The notes under the pieces: generated by a model | What the model was told of the DNA's origin: nothing | What the model saw: the letters and a program-made list of their open reading frames with translations, nothing else | Database searches by the model: none | Part shown: positions 30,301 through 42,300 of the stretch, in pieces | Layout of the letters: every line of letters begins with the position of its first letter | How positions within the stretch are numbered: position 1 is the stretch's first letter | Made by a program: the position numbers and the translations under genes | DNA from: Argyresthia goedartella | Lineage: Eukaryota; Arthropoda; Insecta; Lepidoptera; Argyresthiidae | Reading direction: 5' to 3' | DNA: 64,000 nucleotides | Assembly: GCA_949825045.1 (NCBI GenBank) | Contig: OX463813.1 | Span: forward strand, 6,944,001-7,008,000

Positions 30301-33300
30301 CCTGTCCGACCCCTCGAGGTCACCCTGTGGCTGTGAACTTGGCTTGACACACTAACGTGTGACACATACACAAATACTAATTGTCACATTGTGAGTCAAT
30401 CCATCAGTCCACATTCCCTGACTGCGGGGTACAGGCCTCTACTTTACCATGCTAACTTCTCCAGTCCTGAGCTAGCCAGCTAGCTAGAAGTCATCCGTCT
30501 AGCTAGCTGGCTGGTGGCCTGCCCCGCCATCTTCTCCAGTCCTGAGCTAGCCAGCTAGCTAGAAGTCATCCGTCTAGCTAGCTGGCTGGTGGCCTGCCCC
30601 GCCATCTTCTCCAGTCCTGAGCTAGCCAGCTAGCTAGAAGTCATCCGTCTAGCTAGCTGGCTGGTGGCCTGCCTCGCCATCTTCTCCAGTCCTGAGCTAG
30701 CCAGCTAGCTAGAAGTCATCCGTCTAGCTAGCTGGCTGGTGGCCTGCCCCGCCATCTTCTCCAGTCTTGAGCTAGCCAGCTAGCTAGAAGTCATCCGTCT
30801 TGCTAGCTGGCTGGTGGCCTGCCCACAGGACGTCTTGTGGTTCTGGACCTTGTCGATTTGTTTAACGTTAGGGGATTTCCCTGAAAATGTGACTAGATTA
30901 GATAAGATAGGATTTATCGGCATAAAACAGCCCACGGCTTTATATAGGCCTCTTCCGAAACACGCAATTTATTCCAGTCCCCTGAGTAATAAAAATTGCT
31001 GCAAGATCACACAAGAATCTCACCACATTCAACAAAATACCCACAGACTGGGGATCGAGCATCAGTGGAAAAAGGAAAGAACAACAAAATTTTATGCCCT
31101 GATGATAAAATTAAAAAATATATTTTGGTTAGGGGACACCCGGATTTGAACCGGGGGCCTATCGATCTGCAGTCGATTGCTCTACCACTGAGCTATATCC
31201 CCGAGTGACTAAAAGAGCGAAAATGACGATATCATTCTAAACAATACACTATCGCTGATGTGGGTGGATAATGGCCAATTTATGCTGAGCCTCAGTGACC
31301 TTTGCTTTGTTTGGGTGAGAGGTTGAAGTTAGGTTGGGGGTCACTTAAAATCAGCCACGGAAATTATTCCGTGTACCTGCCACATAGATCTAAGCAAACG
31401 GTCCTACTGGAAAGGAACTAAGGCCCGCTACTTCGAACACAAGTCAACAATATTATCTGAATAACAAAAATAATAAAAACAGCTCCATAATGATCTTTGG
31501 GAGTTGTCTCAGTTATTCAGAGAATAAAGTTGACTTGACGCGTTCGAAATGGCGGGATTAGGCCGGTTGGTAACTCAGGTTACTGACTCACACATTCTGA
31601 CTGAATCACAGACTAGACCTAAACCAGTAGCGCCGGCCGTGTGGTGTGCGGCCTCCCATTTGATAACATAGGATGTGACTCATCGTTAACTAGTCAGATG
31701 ATAAGATGATACCAAAAAATATAAGTATATAAAAGGAATATGCATGTAAACGAAAGTGACAGCGTTAATTACTTCCACGTAAGAAAGAAAGAAAGATTTC
31801 CAAGTAGAGTTTAGTAATACATAAGATCCACTCAAAATGTGGACATTTTGAGTGCAATTCCGCAATGAAATTAGTTAGTATTTCAGAATTACAGGAAAAA
31901 GAAAACAAAGGTCTGTTCATAATTACATTCTATCGAGAAAATTTCATCTAATCGCGTTTTCCTTCAGTGAGAATCTTAATTAAACAATCTAATCTGTAAA
32001 TGACTTAATAGTGGAGTGGAGATTAAAAATAAACCATATTTTTTCGGTATCGCCTTAATTCTGACATAATAGTAGTTTATGTGACTGATACATAATGCCT
32101 AATTATGTACAGTTACATACACTAGTTTATCTACACACATATCATAAGCTCTCTTTGATGTGTTCAGGAACCGCATGTTTGACCGGCATTGTGGCATTGA
32201 GTTGTTTAGCTTGTTCTGTAGTACCAACTTCACAGACAAAGTAGGGGCGGCACGCAGGCAGGCCTCAGCGTTCAAAATTTTAATGTCATAATATGTAGAA
32301 AACTTACACATTATGGTCATAATAATCAATATTCAGATAAGAAATGAGTTTTTACAAAGTAGTTTAACATTATGCTGATCGTAACGTGCGGATTTTGGAC
32401 GCAGTAAAGAGGGTTTATGATACGTGTGTAGATAAAGGAATTTAAATGCTTTTGAAAAAATTTCAAATAGGATTTGACACAAGCTGTCTTTTATTGCGAC
32501 TTTGCCTGTTTAGGCGATGTTCTGTAACCTTTATTGTGTATTTCTTATCAATCAAAACGAGCGTCGCATTCGCAATAAACGAGCAAAGATTCGCGAGAAA
32601 AGATAATCGTGTTCAGATTGCTCGATTATTCAATGCGATTGATATCAGAACCACATTCTTTAAAAATCTTTGATTGTAGAATTACTTAGGCTAAATGTCA
32701 AAAGTGATAGGTTTTGTATTATCATATTTTGTGATGTAGAGGAGCATGATTGAGATCGAGCTTGTATAGCGAGTATTGCGACTAGGAATTTGATAGCAAT
32801 TTTGGAAATGACATGTGACAACTGTCAAACGCGATTTACTTCACTCGCGATGGCATTCAAAAGGTGCTCCGAAGGCGTCTACCATCCTTCAAAACATCAT
32901 GTTGATTGCGATCCGTAGAGATAGAGAATGGAGCTGCAGATTTGTCTCTCAGCCACAATCTTGTTGGCATCCTTTGGGCATGGAACCCTCAAAAGCGTTT
33001 AATGTTTTAATTTTCTTAATTCCAGACCATCACCTGCGACTGTGAGGCCACGCCCGCGTTCCAGCTGAAAGCCTTCAGTCAGCGGGGGGAGAAAGTGGAG
33101 GTGTCGCACTATAGGGTTAACGTGAACAGGTAATTGTTACCCTGTAAACATTGCTTCGGACCCCACACTAGGATACCATGTGTCGTGGGAACCAGAAACC
33201 TAAGGTGATAAGAAAAATTATGTATAAAAGGAATACGAATACAAACGACAGCGTTAGAGCGCTTGTAGACGTCCGTTTTTTTCACCGGATAACGGACCGT

Positions 33301-36300
33301 GTTTTTTGCCGGATTCGCGGTGGTGTATGAATTATAATGAATGTGTGTACATGCACCGTACATCGGTCCGGCGAACAATTTACGCCGGATGCACCACCGC
33401 TTCCCCTCGGCGCGACGGACACCGGTCCGGTGTAAGAAAGGGCGGTAATCCACGCCAGTGTATTGGTGCGTGTTGACGCTGCCGGACGTATTGCCTGTTT
33501 TCTGTTAATTGAGTGCCGTCTACCCTGCGTACTTTTAAAAATGAGTGATATTGACATGGAAATGTTAATAAGTATGGTTGAAAATAGGCCTGTACTGTGG
33601 GACAAAACCCAAGAGTGCTATAGAAATAGACAGTCGAGTTTTGCCGCTTGGAGAGAAATATGTCTTGCGTTAAATGAAGGTTTTGAAACGATGTCCGAGA
33701 AAGAAAAAAATGATTTTGGTAAGTAACATTTTATTTTCATTATTTTTATGCATATTGATTTTGCCATGGTACACGCCCTACTGGTGACATGAAATACTCT
33801 GCATATATATCTTCGTGTCTTATTTTATCATATATGGCTGTTAATAATAGTTGAAAGGTTTCTTTCTTCATCCGAAAATAATTGTAAAATTTAGTTTCAT
33901 CCTCTTCCAACTGCGTAAAAAGAGTTTGAAATGCACCATATTTATCCCTTTCCAATAATATAGGATGAACCCACGATGACCTTTTACGTTTTTCTATTTC
34001 TTTTTGTTTCTTCTTGTACAAATAGTAGGCCAATACGAGTTTTTTTTTCTTATTATTCGACATTTCACACGTGTGTAATCTCTTGACTGCCAGTTCAAAA
34101 CTAACGCATATAGACGGCAGTCCATCCATCCGGTAAAAAAAATATGTATACAAGGATAGCCGTTTATTGACGGTCCGTTATCCGGTGAAAAAAACGGACG
34201 TCTACAAGCGCTCTTAATTACTTCCACTTATGAAAGAAAAGAGAGCGCAAACAATGCGCTCGACTCAAACTAAAATAAGGTAGCAAACCACATAAAATTG
34301 TTTAAAAATAAACTACGCTATTTAGTCAAAAATATTTTCAAGGAGAGTTTACAAATACATAATATCTACATTTTGAATACAATTCCGCAATTAAACTAGT
34401 TAGTATTTCAGAATTACAGGAAAAAATAAAACAATTTAGGTTCTTTTCGTAACTTAATTCTATCAAGAAAATTTCATCAAATCGCGTTTTCCTTCAGTCC
34501 TAACCAAACGCTCAATTAACGTAGATCTAAAAATCAAATCTGTAGATGACTTTATAGTTGAGTGAATAGATTCGAAAAAAACCCTATTTTTTTTTCGTAT
34601 CACCTTGAACATCCGTTTTCTCCCTCCCCAGCCGGGAGTCGAACCCGGGGCCTCTCGCTTGGGAAGCACAGCCTCGACCACAAGGCCAGAGAGGTCTTCG
34701 CGTATTTTACAGTATAGCTGAAAGACATATTCATCGATTAATATAACTTACATTGCTGGGTGTAGGGCTCTTCTTTGCTGGGCCCTTACTCGCTTAACTC
34801 GTGCGGGTATTTGTCAATCGATCCGGAATATAAAAAAACCGGTCAAGTGCGAGTCTAAATCGCGCACGAAGGGTTCCGTACCACCGTTCAATGGAAGCGA
34901 TGGTGTGGAGTGAATAGTTTGGATTTTACACAGCAAAATATAGTTTACAAAGTTATTGGTGCGGTTACTTTCACACTCCATGTACGTAACCAGGTGCATC
35001 CATAAGTTTGTATGTGGTATTGAAAGAATTGTTGTATGGGAGCCCCCTTAAATACTTCTTTTATCCTGTTTTTTAGTATTTGTTGTCATAGCGGCAACAT
35101 AAATACATAATCTGTGAAAATTTCAACTCTCTAGCTAGTTAGGTTCTTGAGATACAGCCTGGTGACAGACGGACGGACGGACGGACAGCGGAGTCTTAGT
35201 AATAGGGTCCCGTTTGGAACCCTTCGGGTACGGAACCCTAAAAAAGGTCAAGTGCGAGTCGGACTCGCGCGCGAAGGGTTCCGTGCCACCGTACAATGGT
35301 AGGGATTTTACTTAGCAAAATGTTGTTTACAAATTGGTGCGGCTACTTTCATACTCCATGTACGTAACCAGGTGCATTTATAGGTTTGTTTTTTACGTGG
35401 TTTACTGATAAATAGTCAACCTTGGCAATTCCGGCTTTTTGGCTTAAGTTCTATATTCTGATTTTTCATAAATTTAGACTGTAGTTTCGGAGATAAGGGC
35501 GGGGTGAATAGAAAAGTATTTTTTTGCACTTCTGAATTTATCAAAACTTAAATAAAAATAAATATTTTTAAAAAGTGTATAAAGAGTCCTTTAACTTTAC
35601 CCTAGATGACTTATTAAGGTGTTTTTTTTATCATTTCGTCATTTTACCCCCTCCACTTTTTGTAGGCAATATTTTTTTCATATAAGACATGAATTATTTT
35701 GCGGATATTAGGTTAAGTATTTTTGCAGGAGATTTCAAGACTATAGATAGATGGATCCTGCCCATGATAGACAGACGGACGGACACGCGTGTGATTCCTT
35801 TTTTACTTTTTGAGGTACGGAACCCTGGAAGAAAAAAATCGTATGAAATAATTGTTGATATGACATGATATGTTGTTGGTTTGATAGAATTGTAATAAGC
35901 GATACTCCATTCTATGTCTGTGACTCAAGTTAAGGATAATTACACTTAATAATCACGCTCCCAAGTAGCACCTTGAGATAAATTGATACAGCGGGTGTGA
36001 AAGGAGCCGTTATACGGGGACGCCTAAGGAGGTCCTATAAATACCAAATCGGCGATTTGTTAGTGAAGGGGCAAATACGAAGTACCCGTAACCGGCGAGC
36101 TTGCATGAAGAGACCTATGAATGTTGACGAAGCGAGAGATGTATGCCAGGATCGTAGCAGGTGGAGGTCTTTAGTCTCTGCCTACCCATCTTCCGGGAAA
36201 TAGGCGTGAGCATATGTATGTTTGTATGTATAAACGTAACTTAAGTGAGATTTTTAAACTAAGATAGCGTTACAAGTCCACATTTGTAACAGCCAACTGA

Positions 36301-39300
36301 CATCCTTCAAGAGCTGAGTACTGTAATGTAATAAGTAATATTTTTCTGACAGATTTCCCTTTCTTCCCCAGATTCCGCGCGCGCCTCAACATAATCTGCG
36401 TGACAGATAAGCTGACCGGCTCTCTCAGCTGCGGCGGCTGGCCCGACGTGAAGGTGGCCCTAGCGCCCGTGGGGCCACTCAAGCCTAACGCTTGTGAGGC
36501 CGACACACAAGCCACTGTCAGGTGAGACTGACCTTAATATTTTTGTAACGGCTGCGGACACATTTTAGAGGGTAGGCTCCACGCTAGGCTAGGTGATTAA
36601 TGCAATTTAAGATCTTTCCCGATAAGATCGAGAGAGTCCAGTTTACACCGAAATAAAACGAAATGAGAAGCTAACAAAATGGCCATACCAATAATTTCTT
36701 GTACGGGTACTTCTTTTAATTCTTAATCACCGGTATGTTTAATTATTTGTTGTAATAGCGGCAATAGAAATACACATTCTGTGAAAATCAGCTCTCTACT
36801 TGTCACAGACGGACAGACGGACAGACGGACGGACAGTCGGATAGCGGAGGCTTAGGCCTTCGGGTACGGAACCCTAAAAACGTGCTAAGAAATAAGTGCG
36901 ATGCTGATGGCCAAAATACCAAATAAGAGACGTTCGAGGCCGAAGGCAAGCCAATCAACTCGAGACTTTAATACAATTTCCAAAGGTAATAATACCTTGG
37001 ACACTATTTACACACATCGATCAAGCCCCAAACTAGGCTTCCCTGTATCTTGGGTACTAGACAACGATGCACATACTTATATAGATAAATATTATACTAA
37101 GATAGATAAACAACCATGACTAGGGTACAAACATCCGTTCTCATCAAACAAATATTCGCCCCCACCGGGACTCGAGCCCGGGACCCTTGGCTTCGTAAGC
37201 AGGGTCACTGCCGACTCGGCCATTCGGGTCGTCGAATCAGTGCGAGGACGAATGCCGAGCCATGTGCCACAACAACTGAATCCATAATTCTATATACCAT
37301 ATGCTTTCTCTGTTACAGTGACATAGTTGTGGCGGCTCTCCGCAACTCGCACCTAGACTTCAACCTGTCGCCCTACCCGACCTGCCCGCGCCTGCGCAGG
37401 TACGCCGACCCCGGCCCGCGGCTGCCTCTGCACTATGACTCTATGGTGAGCTGGTGATCATCATAACATATATTTATTACAGCTGCCGTATATTCTATCC
37501 TGCTACTATACAGTAGCACTACATAATAACACAACATTATATAGTTATATATAGAAATCAGACACTTAACTAACACCCTAGACCGTTAATTAAAGACCGA
37601 CGTTTAACCAAGTCCCTGGATTTTGATTTAAATAAAGCATCGTCGAAAACTTTTAACAAACTGTCTTACCGAAAGCCGGCGTGTTGGTTAAATAATGTAA
37701 AACGAGTTGGCGTCACGACAACAGCTGATTACTTTCAGAGTCTACTTTTCACTACTGATTTGCACAGCTTATATCAGGGCAAAACATTGCGGTAGCTTAG
37801 GTGAAGGGTAAAGGGGGTGAGCGAAGTGAATCTTCCTTTATCCTTCGTGTTAGGCTGAACATGTAAGTACAACAAACAATACTTAAGTACACATAACATA
37901 TTTTTATGTGTATTTATATTGTATATGTCTTGTTGCCTAGGAACGTTTAGACAACTCGTTAATCGTTTTGTTCACTCACTTGTCTGACGGATCTTTAGTG
38001 ACTTGGTTAAACATCGGTTTTTAATTAACGGTCTAGTGTGTTAGTTAAGTGTCTGATTTAACCAACGTACAAGTGTGAAAATAATATACACGCACAGGAA
38101 CTAAATATATAACGTAATTAAAAATCCCGACCGCGGTACACTAAAAAGCACAAAACAAGCAGATGACTTAACGTAATTATTGAGATTCAATAAAACTACA
38201 TCTTTGTGCCTCTTGCGCTCGAGACGACTGGGGTTTGGGGGACACAAGGGAAAATAATTCTTAAGGATCTGGGGCGCCGTCTAAGGGATAGAGGATTTGA
38301 CAACCGCTCTGGGGCATTTCTGATGCAAAGGAACTCACTGGCGGTGCAGCGGGGAGATGCTGCAAGCGTCATGGGAACCTCAGCCTCGGCAATGTCCCGG
38401 GGTGGTTTATTCGCGTAGTTGTTTCTTTTTGTGTTTCTATTTTATTTAAAAAAAATAAAATAAAAATAAAACTATTAAGGTACAATGTTAAATAAAATAA
38501 AATTTAAATGCAAGCGGAACCCACTCTATTGCATTTAATTGGTCCCTCATCTCTTTGGCACTTCATGTGTCGGTAAAAGCGTGCATGACTTGTGCTGTCA
38601 ATTGCGCAAAATGGCGGACTCCGCCAGAGGGAGTATAAAACCTAATCTATCTAAAAATTGCTTTTCTGTTTAATTAATTTTATTTCCTCGCATTAGTCGT
38701 AGAAAACAATAGATAGACTCGGTTTTTAGACGACCTCCTAAGACTCGGCCCTCAAACATACTCCTTCATCTATTGCACACTTTCCAGACTCTTCAACAAT
38801 GTACCATCAACAGCAAATTGGAGACACACCCCACTGTAAGGGTTCTTTTCCAACACATAATAATAATAATGATAATAATAGTAGTAATAATAATAATACC
38901 TTGGACACTATTTACACACATTGGTCTAGCCCCAAAGTAGGATTCCCTGTATCTTGGTACTAGACAACGATACACATACTTATATAGATAAATATTATAC
39001 TTAGATAGATAAACAACCGTGACAAGGGTACAAACATCAGTTCTCATCAAACAAATATTTGCCCCCACAGGGATTCGAACCCGGGACCCTTGGCTTCGTA
39101 GGCAGGGTCACTGCCGACACGGCCATTCGGGTCGTCAACTTAAAAGTCATAAAACAAATGGTTTTGGAATGGTTTTTGAAATTCGACAAAAAGATTAACA
39201 AAAGCAAGGGTTTACCGCCACATTGCTGCACACACAGCTGCAAGGTTTTTTTCCACAGCTGCTACTGATAGTACTATAGCTATTGAATCTTATCTTGCTT

Positions 39301-42300
39301 AGCCCTAAAGTAATTCAAAAGTAATCTATCTCGCCTTTTACATGTTTTATGGCCGATTTTACCAACGATCCCTGTCTTTTAGGGGACACTTTATTTCGTT
39401 CAGGGGCCACCTAGCGGTTGTTTCGATTTGCCTTAACTGTAAGGGTCATCTAGGCTCCTTGGGAACCCCCTAAATATAAGAGTCAGGCAATCGAAACAAT
39501 CGCTAGACAGCTAAGAAAAAGAGCTAAGTGTCCCTTAACTGTTGGTGAAATCGGGCATTAGTCCACCGTCAATAAATCTTAAATAATGCCAATTCCAGCT
39601 AAACTCAGACCGCAGCATGTACACGTCAACGCCGAACCGGTCTTCTGGCAACATCGCGCAGATGATCGGAGAGAAGAGACTGCTTGTCAAAATCGTTTCA
39701 GCTAAGGATATTGGAGGTAAGTTACAATTGTTGGTATACCAATATGGGCTCTATAATTAAAGTTGATCAGAATAATGTCCCTAGCAACATCCTTAATTAT
39801 CACTACCCATTTCTATTATGTCCTGTATGATCATTAGTTTAGGTATTTACCAATCAATCATCCTAAATATTCATCGTCTTCATGCTCAGCCCATATCGAC
39901 CCACCGCTGGGCACATGTCTCTTCTCAGCCCCAATAATGGTCCTGTGCCAACCGCATCACGCGAGATCCCGTCGACTTGTCAACCTAAATCGGGGAAATA
40001 ATAATAATACTTGTGCACGTCTTCGAAGTAGAACTCGTACTCAGAAAATTTGTTCTCTAAGGCAGAAGATAATAAACCTCCTTTTGGGCTTAAAAGAAAA
40101 GAACCACGAATCTAGAAAACGAAGAATTAAATAAATAAGAAAAGGCTGTATGGTCGGAAGACTTTGGTCTATTCAGGTAGATGTGAATTTAAAAATAAAA
40201 ACACAAAGAGGCTCTTGTTTCGTTCGGAATATTTCTACCTAAAATAAAATTGCTTGAATTAATTCAAATATAATTATTTTATTGATTTATAAATGTTATC
40301 TCTGCATAATTAATATTCTTTATTAAATAATAATAATTAATACCTTGGACACTATTTACACACATTGATCTAGCCCCAAACTATAATTCCCCGTATCTTG
40401 GGTACTAGATAACGATACACATAGGGATACGCAAAAAAATCAATGTATCGATACCTACTCGATACTGGCATCGTGTCAGAAAGCATCGATACCGCTAAAT
40501 GTATCGCACCAAAAGTATCGATACTACTCAGTATCGAGTACTTTTTCATTACATTTTAAATCGCAAAAGAAAACACTGAAATATGACTGAAACTTACTCA
40601 TTTATAATTAAAAAAAGATACACATTGTAATTTCACCCTGAAGATGTTAAAAATATTTGAATTTATAATTTTCATCATTATTTTAAATTCCCCAATCTTC
40701 TTCGCTGCAGTCAGACATAAAAGTAATTTGTCTACACGTGATCCAGTAAGCTGGTTCCGCGCCGCTGTCACCGTCGCCCCAGCCCTAGAAAAAAGCCTTT
40801 CAGAGGGCACTAAAGTAGCCGGTGTTAACAAATACTGACTTGCCAAAGAATATAATTTTGGAAAGACTGCTTTCATTTCACCCCAATGTTTATACGGGTC
40901 AGATTTTAAAACAGACACTGGGCTTGCGAGGTATAATGACGTTTCATCTGTACCTGCGTCTCCTCTTTCATTGAGCCTGTTTTATCTTCTTTTTGACAGC
41001 TTTTTACGTGGTCTCCAAAAGTCATATTAATTTTATGATTCAGAACCTGATTGAACCGTTGGTGGCGATGAAGGCGGATCATCGGCGTTCACCGATCTTC
41101 TTTTAAAGGATATTGCTCGAGCACATGCATTTGAGTCGGCAGTGTCCCTGCCTACGAAGCCAAGGGTCCCGGGTTCGAGTCCCGGTGGGGGCAAATATTT
41201 GTTTGATGAGAACGGATGCTTGGTTGTTTATCTATCTAAGTTTCATATTTATCTACATAAATATGTGTATCGTTGTCTAGTACCCCAGATACAGGGAATT
41301 CTAGTTTGGGGCTAGATCAATGTGTGTAAATAGTATCCAAGGTATTATTATTATTATTTGCATCGGTGAAATGTATTTTTTTAAATCGGGGATCGAAGAT
41401 GGTGGATCAAAATATTATTATTGTTTTCCTGAAAAGAGGCTACTTTGCGTCAAATGACACTAGTGAGAGATAAAAGTATCGAGTAGGTGAAAAAGTATCG
41501 ATACTCAGTAAAGCATCGGAACCTAAGTATCGAGTACAAAAAGTACTAGGTATCGAAGTCAATGTATCGATACTACTCAGGTATCGATACTTTTTGCGTA
41601 TCCCTAGATACACATACTTATAATATTATATAAACAACCATGACAAGCGTACAAACCTCCGTTCTCATCAAACAAATATCTGCCCCATCGTGACTCGAAA
41701 CCGGGACCCTTGGCTTCGTAGGCAGGGTCACTGCCGACTCGGCCATTCGGGACTTTAAATTTAAGAAAAACTGTTAAAAAGCGTTTTAAAATCAATGCTC
41801 TTTTAATAAAGCCTTCAACTGTTCGTACTTTACATGTTCTTAACCCCTCTTCTGTGGGAATCGTGGAATCCGCCAATAACCGGTTATAAATTACCACTGA
41901 TGATGGGATGAGCACTCAGCCTTCCAAATTTTTTTTGCGAATTTCGCACGAGTAGTTAATTACCTGTAAAATTTTACCCCCAATCTAAAATCCACAAATC
42001 ACACCGCCTCCTAAGAAGATCTACTTCAAAGAGGCTAGTATTTAATAGCACATCAAAAATACTGATTTGCACAGCAAAAAAGGATAAAAAAAACACTTTA
42101 TGTTTTAAATATTTATGTTTTAAGTATTTTTTGTTGTTCTTGCATGTTCAACCTAACACGAAGGATAAAGGGGGCTTCGCTTCGCTCACCCCCTTTACCC
42201 TTCACCTAAGCTACCGCAGCATTTTGTCCCGATATTTGCTGTGCAAATCAGTATTTTGATGTGCAGTATAATATTTCCCTTTCAAAAATACTCTGCTCGG

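Larger units (their letters stand above)
33257..34213. mobile_element. PIF/Harbinger element, internally deleted, 957 bp
   Basis: 44-bp perfect TIRs beginning GAGCGCTTGTAGACGTCCGT flank the element. The target duplication is TTA (33254-33256 and 34214-34216), the 3-bp TWA signature of the superfamily. It retains the start of a MADF-type gene on + and the N-terminal part of the transposase on -. The insertion target is a copy of repeat R5, whose empty version is at 31728. Confidence 0.93.
40422..41606 (-). mobile_element. hAT-family element, deleted, 1185 bp
   Basis: Ends TAGGGATACGCAAAAA and TTTTTGCGTATCCCTA are inverted; the 8-bp target duplication GATACACA (40414-40421, 41607-41614) is the hAT signature. 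Both subterminal zones are filled with TATCGATAC motifs in both orientations. A C-terminal transposase relic sits at 40598-40918 and a SINE S1 is nested at 41143-41357. Confidence 0.93.
40335..41752 (-). mobile_element. SINE S1 split by a hAT element
   Basis: 40335-40421 (TACCTTGGACACTATTTACA to GATACACA) and 41607-41752 (GATACACATACTTATAATAT to GGCCATTCGGG) are the two halves of one antisense S1 separated by the hAT insertion, with the 8-bp GATACACA on both sides. Confidence 0.88.

Noticed and set aside
38206..38418. Host gene exon candidate
   Set aside because: The C-terminal pattern is that of a retroelement protein and it lies in intron 5, where exons 5 and 6 already join in frame.
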